In this document: positions 34,401 to 46,839 of the stretch, in pieces
How the letters are laid out: the number at the start of each line of letters is the position of its first letter
How positions within the stretch are numbered: position 1 is the stretch's first letter
Source of the DNA: Cephalotus follicularis
Taxonomy: Eukaryota; Streptophyta; Magnoliopsida; Oxalidales; Cephalotaceae
DNA length: 64,000 bases
Direction: 5' to 3'
NCBI GenBank assembly: GCA_001972305.1
Contig: BDDD01000025.1
Span: 732,016-796,015 of the forward strand
Notes under the pieces: generated by a model
What the model was told of the DNA's origin: nothing
Seen by the model: only the letters and a program-made list of their open reading frames with translations
Databases searched by the model: none
Translations under genes and position numbers: made by a program

Positions 34401-35480
34401 TGATGACTGACGACGTGGAAAATCCCAACGATGTGGTGACAGGTACTTTTCCCATATGCTCTAAGATTGCACATGTATTGTTTGATATAGGAGCGACGTA
34501 TTCTTTTGTGTCTCTAGTTTTTGCACAATGTTTAAGTACCCCATCACAAGATTTGGAGATAGGTTTAGCTATGGAAACCCCAAGTGGTAATATGTTGATG
34601 GCAGACAAAGTACATAAGTCTTGTGACCTAAGGATATGCGATAGGATGATGCTAGTAGATCTAGTACCTCTAGAAATCCTAAAGTTTGACATCATACTGG
34701 GCATGGATTGGCTTTCGGTGAATCATGCTAGTGTTGACTATTTCAAGAAGGAAGTTAAGTTTTCTATACCGGACCAACCTGAGTTTATCGATGCAAGCGA
34801 AGCGAATGTTGGGAAGTGGATGTAAGGGTTATCTTGCCTATGTGGTGGATACAGATAAAGAGAAGATCAAGATAGAAGAGTTACATGTTGTTAAGGAGTT
34901 TATAGATGTTTTTCCTGAAGATTTATCTAGTATGCCACCAGATCGAGAAGTGGAGTTTACTATTGATGTGATATCGGGAACGACTCTTATTTCAAAAAGT
35001 CCTTACCGCATGGCGCCAGCTGAATTGAAAGAATTGAAGAATCAATTGCAAGAGCTTTTGGATAAAGGATTTATCCAACCAAGTGTATCACCATGGGGTG
35101 CACCGGTACTGTTCGTAAAGAAGAATGATGGGACGATGAGACTATGCATAGACTATCGAGAGTTGAATCAAGTCACCATTAAGAACAAGTACCCACTACC
35201 AAGGATTGACGATTTGTTCGATCAACTCAAGAATGCTCGATACTTTTCGAAGATTGATCTTCGATCGGGATATCATCAAGTGAAGGTTAAGAAAGATTAT
35301 ATACCGAAAACTGCTTTTCGGACAAGATATGGACATTATGAGTTTTTTGTAATGTCCTTTGGGTTAACGAACATTCTAGCAGTATTTATAAGTTCGATGA
35401 ACAAAATATTCAGTGAATATCTGGATCCGTTCGTGATAGTCTTTATTGATGACATCTTAGTGTACTCAAAGAGTTGAGAG
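34400..35480 (+). pseudogene. Tek-1 protease and reverse transcriptase
   Basis: The protease active site reads VLFDIGATYSF (DIG instead of DTG, an inactivating Thr-to-Ile change) with DIILGMDWL later. A frameshift near 34815 leads to [48 protein letters not shown] and [15 protein letters not shown] follows at 35476-35478, probably from CGA. Confidence 0.87.
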
Positions 35481-36359
35481 GAGCATGAGGAACATTTAAC
35501 CCGTTTGTTGCAAACACTACGGAAGGAACGACTCTACGCTAAGTTCAGCAAATGTCAATTTTGGAGGGAGGAGGTATCCTTCTCGGGACACATGATCAGA
35601 AAGGAAGGCATCTCTGTAGATCCAGCTAAGACAGAAGCGATAAGAGAATGGCAAAGACCTACATCAATGGCCGAGATACGGAGTTTTCTGGGATTGGCAG
35701 GCTACTACCGAAGGTTTGTTGAGAATTTTTCTCATATTGCGAACCCTCTCACAAGGTTGAAAGAAAGATTGATGAATGCACCGATATTAGCATTGCCAAC
35801 GAAATCTGAAAGTTTTGTGGTTTACAGTGACGCATCTCACAATGGACTAGGTTGTGTGCTGATGCAGCAAGGAAAAGTAATTGCCTATGCTTCTAGGAAG
35901 CTCAAAGTGCATGAACAGAATTATCCTACGCATGATCTGGAATTGGATGCAGTTATCTTTGTGCTAAAGATTTGGAGGCACTACCTTTATGGAGAGAAGT
36001 GTGAAATATTCACCGACCACAAAAGTCTCAAGTACATTTTCACCAAAAAGGAGTTAAACATGAGGCAAAGGACATGGTTAGAGATTATCAAGGATTACGA
36101 TTGCACTATTCAATACCATCCGGGTAAAGCGAATGTCGTGGCATATGCCCTGAGTCGAAAGAGTACGAAAAATTTGGCGATGATGATCACCTCGCAGGAA
36201 GAGTTGATAATAGATTTCCAACGGATGAACTTAGAAGTGAGAAAACGAGGAGAAGGAACTTCCTTGTATCAGGTCATAGCACAACCTTCTTTGATGGAAA
36301 GAATAAAGCAAAGTCAGCTTGAAGATTTAGAGCTGAAGGAAATATCGGATAAAGTATGA
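35481..36359 (+). pseudogene. Tek-1 RT thumb and RNase H
   Basis: RT connection [21 protein letters not shown] and [15 protein letters not shown], then RNase H with [41 protein letters not shown] and [12 protein letters not shown], all catalytic positions present. Ends with a TGA at 36357. Open for 284 codons. Confidence 0.87.
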
Positions 36360-37727
36360 AATGGAAAAGTGTTGCGCTTCAAGTTGGGAGACGACGGCGT
36401 ATCACAGTTTGATTCAAGGTTATGTGTTCCAGCTAAGGCAGAATTGAAGAAGGAATTAATGACGGAAGCACATAGTTCAAATTTCTCAGTCCACCCTGGA
36501 AGTACAAAGATGTATAGGGATTTATGAGATCTATATTGGTGGAATAATATGAAAAGATAAATTGCGGACTTTATCTCCAGATGTCTTGTTTGTCAACAAG
36601 TGAAAGCAGAGCATCAAGTGCCGAAAGGAACTCTAGAGTCGCTTCCCATACCCGAGTGGAAGTGGGAACATATAAGTATGGACTTTGTAACCGGACTGTG
36701 AAGGACAGCAAAAGGGAATAATGCAATATGGGTGATCGTGGATCGTTTAACGAAGTCAGCCCATTTTCTACTGATCAAGGACAGTCATTCGCTGTGCCAA
36801 CTGGTTAGGATTTACGAACAAGAGATCATTAGATTGCATGGTGTATTGGTATCAATCATTTCGGATCGAGATCCACGTTTCACATCATGCTTTTGGAAGA
36901 GTTTACAGAATGCTTTGGGTACAATATTGAATTTCAGTATGGCGTACCATCCGCAAACCGACGGGCAATCAGAACGGACCATCCAGACATTGGAGGACAT
37001 GCTACGTGCTTGTGTTATAGATTTCCAAGGGAATTAGGAGCAGCATGTCATTCTAATTGAGTTTGCCTACAACAACAGTTTCCAAGTCAGCATACAGATG
37101 GCACCTTTTGAAGCACTTTATGGACGGAGATGTCGAACGCCTATCTGTTGGGAAGAGGTAGGAGAACGGAAGTTATTGGGACCAGAAATGGTACAAGTAA
37201 CTACCGAGAAGGTGAAGCTGATTCGTAAACGCCTCATAATGACCCAAAGTAGACAAAAGAGTTACGCGGACAAGAGATGGAGAGAGCTACAGTTTGAAGT
37301 GGGAGATCACGTATTTCTCAAGGTATCGCCATGGAAAGGAGTGATGCGGTTTGGCAAGAAGGGAAAGCTTAGTCCCCGATACATTGGACCATATGAGATT
37401 TTGGAAAGGATAGGAGAAGTTGCGTATAGGCTTGCCTTGCCACCAAGTCTATCTCATGTACACAATGTATTCCATGTATCGCTACTCAGGAAGTATACGG
37501 CCAACCCATCTCATGTTCTAAGAGTTGAGCCTATTCAGGTGCATGAAGACTTGTCATACAACGAGCAACCGGTGGAAATCCTGGATTATAAAGAACAAGT
37601 CCTGCAGACCAAGACCGTTCTGTTAGTAAAAGTTTAATGGAAAAACCACGAAATTGAAGAAGCCACGTGGGAGTTGGAAGACACTATGCGAAAAGAGTAC
37701 CCTCATCTTTTTAAGTCTAATGTATAA
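36360..37727 (+). pseudogene. Tek-1 integrase with chromodomain-like tail
   Basis: HHCC finger (HSSNFSVHPG ... CLVCQQ) with several stops, then a core with Asp in MDFVTGL, Asp in ISDRDPRF and Glu in GQSERTIQ. The tail has the GPF/Y-type module (SPRYIGPYEILERIG) and ends with the chromodomain-like VEILDYKEQVL ... WKNHEIEEATWE. A TAA at 37635-37637 interrupts the tail, which resumes in frame to 37727. In chromoviruses the tail directs integration. Confidence 0.85.
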
Positions 37728-37765
37728 CAAATTTTGAGGACAAAATTTTTGTAAGGAGGGTAGAT

Positions 37766-39949
37766 TTTAATGACCAGAATTTTCATCAAAGATGTTATTT
37801 ATGGAAATATGATTGCTATTTTGAAGTTGGCAAATATTTCAAGGGACTCGTAATATGACCCTACGCTCGGGGGGTTCCTCTCCCCGGTGAGCGGATGGGG
37901 GGTCCCGCTACCGGGACAGCGAGCAGGGGCTCGGGGGCTGCGCCCCCGGAAGAAAATTGAAATGGGCTATTTGTTTTGGGCTGGAAATGTCTAAAGCGCC
38001 GACGATGTGAAGTAAAGCGGCGACTCTTTGAAAGTAACCATCGACGCCTAAAGCCCTCATGGCGCCGGTTAAAACCAGAGAGTTTTGAACTTGGACAAAT
38101 TCCTCTAACCGACGACGCTTGGATGAAAGCGGCGACGCTTGGGCAATCGACGACGCTCCAAATGTAAGCTTCAACTCTTTGAAGTCAAGCATTGAGGTTG
38201 ACCTGGACGAGACTTAAAGCGGCGACGCTTTGTAGGAAAGCTTCAGTGCTTTAGTCGAGGAGGAAGTTGAAAAACTCAGAACAAGCCCGTAAGCGGTGAC
38301 GCTTGAAAGTGAAGTGTTGACGCTTTGAGCTGCAGACTAGTTGCCAAAGTCTGACTTTTTGTCCTTTTGTGAGTTAAAATCATTAATTTTTGACATGTTT
38401 CAAGCCAGGGAGATAGGATACCAGATATTTTATGTTGCAATGACAAGTGTCACCAATTGCTTGGTGGAAATTAAGCACTTGGGCAACTATAGAGAGGTGA
38501 CTCATAGGAGAGAGGGAGAAGCTTGCTCCCCAAGCAACTAGCCTATTTATAGGTAATGAAGCTGAATTCAGTCATTTTGGATGAAGAAAGGAAGTGTTTG
38601 CTGCTGGGAATAAGTGGAGTTTTCGGCAAAGAAAAGTGAGAAAGGAAATCCAAAGAAAGTAAGGATATTCAACACCCATTTTTTTATGAAAGTTTCCCCC
38701 TGTTTTACTTTCAGTTTTACAACAGATTGTTTTATTCATATCTTGCACAATTCTTAATGAATTTTAGAATGGTTTAATGTTTTAGAAACTTCAAGATTTG
38801 TAATTTAACTGTTATGTTTTGCACAACTTGAAATTCTATCGAATTCTTGATGAGAATCCATGTTCTATTTTACTGCTCATGCCCTATTTTCATAGGGAAC
38901 CAACCACTTTAAAAATTCATAACGGATTCGATTCTCAACCAATTTTTATGAACTTGAGATTTCTGAATTCGTGAACATGTCTACTTTAATGTTTATGTTT
39001 TAAGTTTCCTCTGAAAATGCTTATTTATATATGAAATTCAAGATTTAGAAATGCTATGCAAAGCTGCTTTATGAAAGTATTTGAGTTAATTACTCAAATG
39101 AAGAGAAATGTTTATGAATTGTAAAAGAATTGTTATACAATGATGTTTATGAATGCTTTGAGCTGATCACTCAGAGTATTAAGGAAATGTTTTATGAAAT
39201 TATGAATGAACCACCCTTGGATTGCGATCCAAGGGGAATGAATTCGAGATGGATTAATGTTAATGGAGCGAGATGCTCACGGACATGCATGTGATGTAAG
39301 GATAGTAGTCGGGGAGTGCACAATGCCCTGGTGAAGAGGTGTAAAAGGGTTCATTAAGGTTTTATGACTTATATGTTATGTTTTTATAAAATGTTCTAGT
39401 TACAAATTTTGACTAGAAAAGAGATATGTTTTACGAAATGTTCTAGTTATGAGTTTAACTAGAAAAGTAATATGATGAAATGTATTTTACAATGAAAACC
39501 TTACTGAGCTATTTTGAGCTCATTCCTTTCGATGTTGTTTTAAAATAAAATGTTTTCATGAAGGAATTAAATGGAGAATGCGAGCTTTAGAGGGAGCTCT
39601 TAAGAAGAAGTTTTGTGAAGGAAATGTACTATGCAATAGTGTTTGCATAAAAATGCTTTTGATATGTAGTAGAACGATGTATTTCCGCTGTATTATATGC
39701 TTATGTAAAAGGATGATTCTGTGTAAATGTATATATGAATAATATTGATTATGATATGTTTAGATAGGATGAACAAGTTGAATAGGGAATTCAAGGTTAT
39801 GTATTATGTTGAAATGCATGAGTTTATGATGTATGCTAACTTTAGACTAGACAAGTATGCTGAAGGATGTAATGGTTCACCCCACGTAACGCAACCAATC
39901 CTTGTAGTTTGCTTTGAGCAATTAGCGGACTCAGGTCAGGGGCGTTACA
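37766..39949 (+). repeat. 3' LTR of Tek-1
   Basis: About 2,184 bp, ending GGCGTTACA. The start is degenerate (TTTAATGACC for TGTAATGACC). 37989-38346 is a word block of GCGGCGACGCTT type, not alignable to the block in the 5' LTR. A perfect 8-bp hairpin (CCTTGGAT-TGCG-ATCCAAGG) is at 39215-39234, and TATTTATAGG at about 38544 may be the TATA region. Confidence 0.8.
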
Positions 39950-41845
39950 GTATGACATTGATGGTATAAAATATTATAGTATTTCCCATTTCATGGATGT
40001 TTATGGGTTATAGGGGTTCAATGGAACCTATTATGAGTTTTCCGCTCATTGAGCCTATATATAAGAAAATGACTCTCTTTCCTTCACATTATGAATTCTC
40101 ATTTCCATTCTAGAGAGATAGTGAGAGAGGGAGCTAGAGAGAGAGAGCTCGAATCTAAGCTAGGAAGGCACCAGTGGATTCGTGGCAGTGTGTAGAACTT
40201 TATGGAAGGATCAGAACAAGGTTTCTGCAGCAAATCCTTGTCGTTCTTGACCTCGATAGTTCTTGAGGTAGGTTCTACATATATGCTTTGAATTCATGCA
40301 TATTGATCGAATTGAGTGATTATATTGTTATGAACTGATAGATCAAGGCTAGATGGATGTGTTAGTGTAGTTGGTCGGGATTGAAACGAATTGAATTGGA
40401 GATCTGAAAGAGATTAATGAATTTGGGGCTTTCGTCCAATTTCCTTCCTCTCTCGATCAATCGTTTATTAAAGTGGATTTTTAGTGTTTTAAAGATGGTT
40501 TTAAGTGGAAATCGACCATTGAAGCTTATAGCTCCCTTAGATCATCATTTAAATCTTCTAAAATGGATTTGGAATAGAATTTGAAGTGATTAACAGCTGA
40601 GTACGACGTTTCTGCTCCTGTCAAAGCGTCGAAGCTTTCGAGTTGACCGTCGACGCTTTGCATGGATGGTAACGATCGATGATTTGCACTGTGATTAGCG
40701 CTTTGGGTTGAAATGCGCAAAACGACGACACTTTTGTCAAAGCATTGGCGCTTTGCCAGGCGTAAACCGTCGACGCTTTGAACAGAAGCGTCGGCGCTTT
40801 GCCCTGTCTTGTACAAAATGAAGTGTTTTCGAACCCCTTTTCAATCCCATTTCTTTCTACACTCAAATGAGATCCATAGGAAGCCTCCCTAAGGCCGTGT
40901 AACCTATGGGAACCTCTTTTTAAACACAATCGGGTCACAATCGATCTTCCTCGAATTTTTAACAAAGGTTTCCATAATAGTTTTATAAATTCCACTAGGG
41001 ACAAAACATAGATCGTATCGTTATTGACTAGAACCTTCGGGGACTAGTAATCATATCGTTATCGGCTAGAACTTTCGGGGACTAGTAATCGTATCGTTAT
41101 CGGTTGGAACCTTCAGGGACTTGCAATCGTATTGCTATCGTGGTCAGTGTTATCTCGACTCCATTCGTCTACGACACGGTGTGTGTGTAGATGATAGAGA
41201 TAGATCTTATGGATTGATTGTACACATTGTATGGTTATTGATCAATTGATGGATTGTCTATAGACCTAGGGTGTATGGATTGTGATCCTATTGTGAGGAC
41301 TCGTGATGTATGCCACCGCTTAGGGACGGTTGGTATACTAGTGTTGTCCACAATTAGCATTCATACATGTCACATGCCATGCATATATCTATATATATAT
41401 GTTCACTTCATTGCATATAGTATTACTTATATGGCTGTGTTTGGCTGACCCATTCTCGAAATGGGCACAACATCTAGGCCCGAGTGCAGAGGATACTTCG
41501 AAGTGATGGATTGGACCTCCAGGGCAGGGTTCAAATGACAGTTCTGTGTTTTGTTTGTCTACCTTATATGAGATTCGAATACATAAGACTGGTTGTACAA
41601 GAGTGATGTATCTTCAGTTGTATTTGACTTGCCGGTTTGTGGCAGTGCTTCAACCATGTTGTGATGTATTATATTGTTGGGATTATCGATACAAGTATTG
41701 AATGATATATTTCCGCTGTATGGATAAGAAATAAAGTTTTAATTTATAGCATATTTTTGTATCATGCTGTTGTGTATTGATTGATTGTATGGATGGTATG
41801 CCACATGTCGAGCTATGGTGTCCTCCCATGGTTTGGGGTGTGACA
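39950..41845 (+). repeat. LTR-like block, unclassified, incomplete
   Basis: Ends GGGGTGTGACA (41845), as many gypsy LTRs do, and has a TATA-like CCTATATATAAG near 40050 followed by GA-rich leader sequence. Contains GTCGACG words at 40620-40800 and a 38-bp minisatellite. No second copy in the window and no matching TG start or target duplication could be found, so boundaries are tentative. Confidence 0.45.
41012..41143 (+). repeat. 38-bp minisatellite, about 3.4 copies
   Basis: Units at 41012-41049, 41050-41087 and 41088-41125 plus a partial; each carries ATCGTATCGTTATCGG and CTTCGGGGACTAGTA with a few substitutions. Confidence 0.88.
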
Positions 41846-41894
41846 TCTCATACCATATATTTTATACTGTGGTTGTAAGAACAATTTTCCTGAT

Positions 41895-42545
41895 CTAGGC
41901 TTTAAAGGATGTTCCTCCAGCATGATGGGCCATCCAATCAATCCAGAAGTGGACATCACCATCTCTTCTTCTTAAATGCAGAGAGGAAAGCAGACAGGAC
42001 CATATGTTGTGGGAATATGAGCACTCAAAGAATATGTGTGAATCAGTTTCCTTGGAAACATTGCAGAGAATGCACATATCAAAAGCACATGTGCTATAAG
42101 ATTTGAGCTTGTCCAGAGTCTTGTGAGCCTTCATCCTTGTGAGCCATAAGCAGAATGAGTGTTTAGGAATGTTCATTTTAAACCGTATAGCTTATGCCTA
42201 AGGAACTTGAATGTGAGGATTGGTTGAAGCTTCCCAAGCTGCTTTGTTGCTAAAATCTTAACCTTCCTTAACCTAGAATAATTTTTTGCCCTCTATGCAT
42301 AAGCAGCTCCATGGCTGCCCTCACAAGGTAAGATAAGAAGCTAGAGGAGCTAGGCCAGTCCAGATTCCATTACTGATGACACCTTGTACCTTTGCCTCTC
42401 CATTCAAGCCTAAGTCATGGATCACCCTATGGCCATAGAGAAAAGGTTGATCCATCCCCAATGTGATAAACCAGATGGGACCTGAATTGATTCCTCAAGA
42501 GTACAAGTTTTGTTAAAGACCGTGAGAAGGTACCCCTGTAATGAG
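41895..42545 (-). pseudogene. LINE (L1-type) remnant, 3' end of ORF2 with zinc-binding domain
   Basis: The open part (42176-41895) reads MNIPKHSFCLWLTRMKAHKTLDKL and then CILCNVSKETDSHIFFECSYSHNIW, the zinc-binding domain found after plant LINE reverse transcriptases (zf-RVT). Further right the broken frame still shows an IGDGSTFSLW-like phrase and a WEASTNP-like segment with stops. The reverse transcriptase core is absent. Old, truncated copy. Confidence 0.75.
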
Positions 42546-42558
42546 CAAGCCATAGACT

Positions 42559-42809
42559 TGTAACACCCTGCATCCGAGTGACAAACCCGAGTCGTTACTT
42601 TTAGTACAATACAAATAATAGTTGGGCCTAGGTAGTATTAAAAATCAAGATAATTTTAAAACTTCTATACAAGCATGTATTAATGTAATAATAGCATTCT
42701 TACTAAGTATTACAAATTCAATATTCAAACTAGAGAGGTTTGCTTGATGAATTAGACTTTTCCATAGGAGTCTTCTCTGCTTTGCATCATAGTCAGCATA
42801 TATGAAGCT
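42559..42809 (+). repeat. LTR-like fragment interrupted by Athila-2
   Basis: Begins TGTAACACCCTGCATCC, a common start of gypsy LTRs, and is cut after about 250 bp by the Athila-2 insertion. No other part of the element is in the window. AAGCT (42805-42809) is the candidate Athila-2 target duplication. Confidence 0.35.
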
Positions 42810-44546
42810 TGTTTAGCATAAAAATATGTTGTTTTTAAAGATTTAATTGTTATATTTTTATGCTTTGATCAGATTACTTGAGTTGTTTTTATTTGATTTG
42901 TAGTCACAAAGGAGAAATGAGCAAAGTGCAGCAAAATCTATTGAACCGTGTAATTTATAGAACAAAGCGTTGACGTTTTTATTTAAAGCGTCGACGCTTA
43001 TCTTTTAAACGCTGAAGGTTAGTTTAAAAGCGTCGATACTTTGCTACTCTGCTCAAAACGCATGCTCGACCATTGCTTCTCTACTCAATGCTCGGCAAAA
43101 TCAATTCATGCCTTGTCCTCAGTTCATCAAGCTTTGCTCGGATATTCTTCAAGTCAGCATCTAGGCAACTTGGTTCTCCAAAGTCAGCTCGGCAGCATTG
43201 CTAGTGTTCGGCAGGTCTGGTATCATGCTCTAACCTTGGTATTTGAAGTCTTCTCATCACCTCTACCATCTCAGCATCTCGGCATCTTGGTAAGATCACT
43301 TCATTCATTGCTCAGATTCTCTTGATGGCCTGCTTGGCATGCATGTTCTCCTGTGGCATCTCAAGTCTGCTAGTTAAGAGCTTTACCTTTGAACAAAACG
43401 CCAACATCATTCAAGTCTGCTCAATGTTATTTCACGAATAAAGCGGCGATGCCTTCCACATTAGCGTCGACGCTTAAATGCTTAAGTGCGAAACGAATTG
43501 CATTCACATTATTAAAGCATCGATGTCTTATGAACCACGTCGATGTCCTTTTGAAAAATCGACCTGTAACTTTTGAACTAAAAGCGTCGACGTCCAAGTT
43601 AAAAGCGTCGACGCTTTTAGCGGAAACAAAAATGGAAAGTTCAGATTTTTTCCCTTTTTTGTAACTAGGTTATTTCTTTCCGTTTTTTAGTAGACTTGTA
43701 AGTATAAATACACTACAAGGCCGGCCATAAACAGTGTGCAAAGTTAGTGACAAGCTTTGTAGCCACCTTCCTTCTAGTTTTAATTCAGTTTTTATTTTCA
43801 ATGTTTAGTAGCTAAACCTTTAAGGTTTTTAGGGCAAGAACAAGCCATTAGATTGTATTGCTTCAATTCCATAAATAAAAATCCTTGAATATTCGATTTG
43901 TTCTTCAATTTTCTGCCTTCACGCACACTTTGTTTGTCTGATTAAAATCCACAAACATCTTATCGGTAAATAAGAACATTGGTGAATAAATGGTTTTCAA
44001 CGCAATCGATGGAGTTTATTCATACGGTTTGTTACAACGAACACACTCCGTATAGACCTAGCATGACTACTCATATGATTTGGCGCCGCTGCCACACTCC
44101 GTATAGACCTAGCATGACTACTCATACGATTTGTCATCACAGTCGCACTCCGTATTGACCTAACTGCCGTTGGTTATCAAGGTTTGATCGTTCAAGTAAG
44201 TGAATTGTTCAATATAATCTATGGTGAGTTTCTATACCATAAAACCGACTTTAATTTGCATATTTCATTCCGTTTTATTTATTGCTTTGATATTTAATTG
44301 TTTTCTTGCTTTGGATTTATTCACGCTGATGCCTTGACAACGCGTCGACGCCTTTCTCCATGTTTTAGTAAATTAATTTATTTCTGGCATATTTATGAGT
44401 AGTTTTTAATAGTAAATCTCAACTTTGCATGCTATGCCTAGGTTGAATAATTTAAATTAATTTAACTTGATTTCCTAGTGTTCGACCCGTTACTGCACAA
44501 CCGTGCACTTGCGGTATAAATTTAAAACATTATAAACATGTGAACA
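42810..44546 (+). repeat. 5' LTR of Athila-2
   Basis: 1,737 bp, TGTTTAGC ... TGAACA. Exact GCGTCGACGC words at 42988, 43464, 43605 and 44342 plus variants. TATA box TATAAATAC at 43703-43711. Three hairpin-like units (CATACGGTTTG ... CACTCCGTATAGACC) at 44025-44165. Confidence 0.92.
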
Positions 44547-44552
44547 AGTTTT

Positions 44553-44570
44553 TGGCGTCGTTGCTAGGGA
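44553..44570 (+). other. primer-binding site of Athila-2
   Basis: TGGCGTCGTTGCTAGGGA, a degraded form of the Asp-tRNA site seen at 10040. Confidence 0.75.
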
Positions 44571-44965
44571 AATAAGTGTTAGATTAATTCTAATTTATTT
44601 AACTGATTTGTAGTATTTAGTTTAGATTTAATTAAAAAAAAAACCTGGTTTGCTTTAATTTCTATTCTCTGTTTTAGTATCTGTTTCAGTATTTATTTGT
44701 ATTCTTATTTGTATTTGTATTTTTTATTTTTATTTTTCCTGTTTTCGTGATATTTCTAACATCTTCTAACTTATTTTAATTAGGATTCATCATAAACCTT
44801 AACAAACTCTAACTTCATTGCATAATCATTAACAAAATCTAACTTAGTTAATATAGGTTCTTTGCGTTAGTTTATGTTCGTTAGTAATTTTCGTTAGCTA
44901 ACCTTCGGTTCTCTTCTTTGCTTTAAGTTTGTGTGTTCTACGTTCGTTAGTGTTTCCCTTAGTGT

Positions 44966-46825
44966 ATGCCTGATTGGGTGCATGGTCACAATAATCGCTT
45001 AGAAAGAATTAACCCACCAATTACACAAATGGCTGACGCGTGCCCAATTCAAACTCTTTGCGATAGATTCTATCCCGCAAGGACAGTGCAACCATCCAGT
45101 ATCCTGTTGCTTGCACCTCAAGGGAACAATTTTGAGTTAAAATCCCAGTTCATTAGCATGCTCCCGCACTTTCATGGATTACCTAATTAGGATGCATACC
45201 TCTTCCTTCACGAGTTTGAGGAGGTGTGTGCCCTCATAAAACTCCAGCAACTATCTGATGATGATATCAAGTTGCGATTCATTAACTTTGCTCTTAAAGA
45301 TGGAGCTAAGAAGTGGCTCTATAGTCTCACAACTAATTCCATCTCTACATGGGATCATTTCACAGTCTCATTTCTAAAGAAATTCTTTCCTCTTCATAGA
45401 ACCAATAAGCTTAGGAACGACGTTCTCCAGTTTCGCCAGCGACCCAATGAAACATTCTCTCGATGTATGGAACGTTTCAAAGACATTCTCTTAGAGTGTC
45501 CCCATCATGGTCTAAAAACTTGTCATTTATACCAAATCATCTATGAAGGCATCGACTACCAGACCAAGCAATTGGTCGAGTCCATGTGTCAGGATGGGTT
45601 CACCTCCTACATCGATGAAAACAAAGCTTGGAATTTCCTTTTAGATTTGGGTGAGAGAACTAGGGAGTGGGAGCCCACTCAAGTGTCGGAGAGAGCATTA
45701 CCGAGTAAAGGGTACGTCATAGAAGGAGCGATAGCTAGGGAGGCACAGTTGGAGAGCTGCCTCAGGAGATTAGAGTCGATAATTAGGGAATTCGAGCACG
45801 TGAATCAAGTAAATCAGAACATCCCTATGTGCTCTTGGTGTTAGTCTCCAAATCATGTTGTTGAAGAATGCTAGAATTACATTGAAAATCATTATTCTCA
45901 TGAGAACGTGTCCACAATGAATCAATACAACCCATATAGTAATACCTACAATCCGAGTTGGAGAAACCATCCAAACTTCTCATGGAGCCAAGAGTAAAAC
46001 GTAAGAGGAACATCAAATTTTTCTGGTCAACCTTCACACTTTTTGAGGCAACCTTTGAGCTTCTCTGACCAGTCTTCACCACAGCAGACCTTTCAAAGGT
46101 TTCCCCCGAATTCAAATAATGTTCGACCATCCTTCTCGCAAAACCAGTTTCAACATCAACAATCACCTGGATTGTTGAACCAAAGGGAAGACACGTCTAG
46201 GATTTCCTCGTTAGAAAAGAGCGTGGAGCTTCTCATGTGCACGGCTATGACTAGTCATCACAACATGGAGAAGCAAATCTCTCAACAAGCCTCTGCGTTG
46301 CATACAAGAGAAAGAAGAAAAATGCCTTCCCAACCTGACCCGAATCCTAGGACTACTATGAACCGGCCCGCTCACAGCCAACCACCATCTAATCCGTAAT
46401 GCTCCTCTTCTTCTGAGGGACCATCGGACCAAGTGTTTGCCCTAAGAAATGAAATAGAGTACCAATCAGCGGATCCATTAGAAAATGTGAGCGAGCAGTT
46501 GGATGAGTCCTTGGCGCATGGAAATTTAGAAGAGAAGTTGGTTGACTCCCTTGCGCAACGAACAACTTCAAGTGCGCAAGAAGAAATGAAGGACAAAGAA
46601 GAGAAGAAAAAGAAGGAACAAAGAGTGGGGTTACCCGAATGTTCATATGATCCCCCAGCCCCTTTCCCAAAAACATGGCAAAGTAAGAAAGCCCTCGAAA
46701 TGGAAAAGATCATCGATACGTTTAAGCAAGTCCAAATAAATATTACATTACTTGATGCTATCACTCAGGTTCTCTCCTACACAAAAGTCCTAAAAGACTT
46801 ATGCACGAAAAAAAAGATCCTTTAG
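44966..46825 (+). pseudogene. Athila-2 gag
   Basis: The start at 44966 (MPDWVHGHNNRLERINPP) runs to a TAG at 45188. The gag core is open from 45224: KLRFINFALKDGAKKWLYSL, FPLHRTNKLRNDVLQFRQRP and CPHHGLKTCHLYQIIYEGID. The knuckle CSWC-x-SPNHVVEEC has a TAG inside (45842). It continues in pieces through Asn/Pro/Gln-rich sequence to EMEKIIDTFKQVQINITLL and ends near 46825. This gag is longer at the N-terminus than that of Athila-1 and shows what Athila-1 has lost. Confidence 0.85.
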
Positions 46826-46839
46826 ACACCTAAAAAGGC

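Larger units (their letters stand above)
30377..39949 (+). mobile_element. Tekay/Del-type chromovirus (Tek-1), old copy
   Basis: Contains LTR, Met-tRNA-type primer site, gag with two zinc knuckles, PR, RT, RNase H, INT with a C-terminal chromodomain-like tail, the phrase GAGGACAAAATTTTTGTAAGG as polypurine region, and a 3' LTR. These are marks of the Tekay (Del) chromovirus lineage. Coding frames are broken at several points and the LTRs have diverged. Flanks are not a perfect target duplication (ATATG left, GTATG right, depending on the exact LTR start), so the copy is old or recombinant. Confidence 0.85.

Noticed and set aside
40720-41004. Minus-strand frames over the 40620-40800 words
   Set aside because: They arise from word repeats in an LTR-like block and read as low-complexity sequence.
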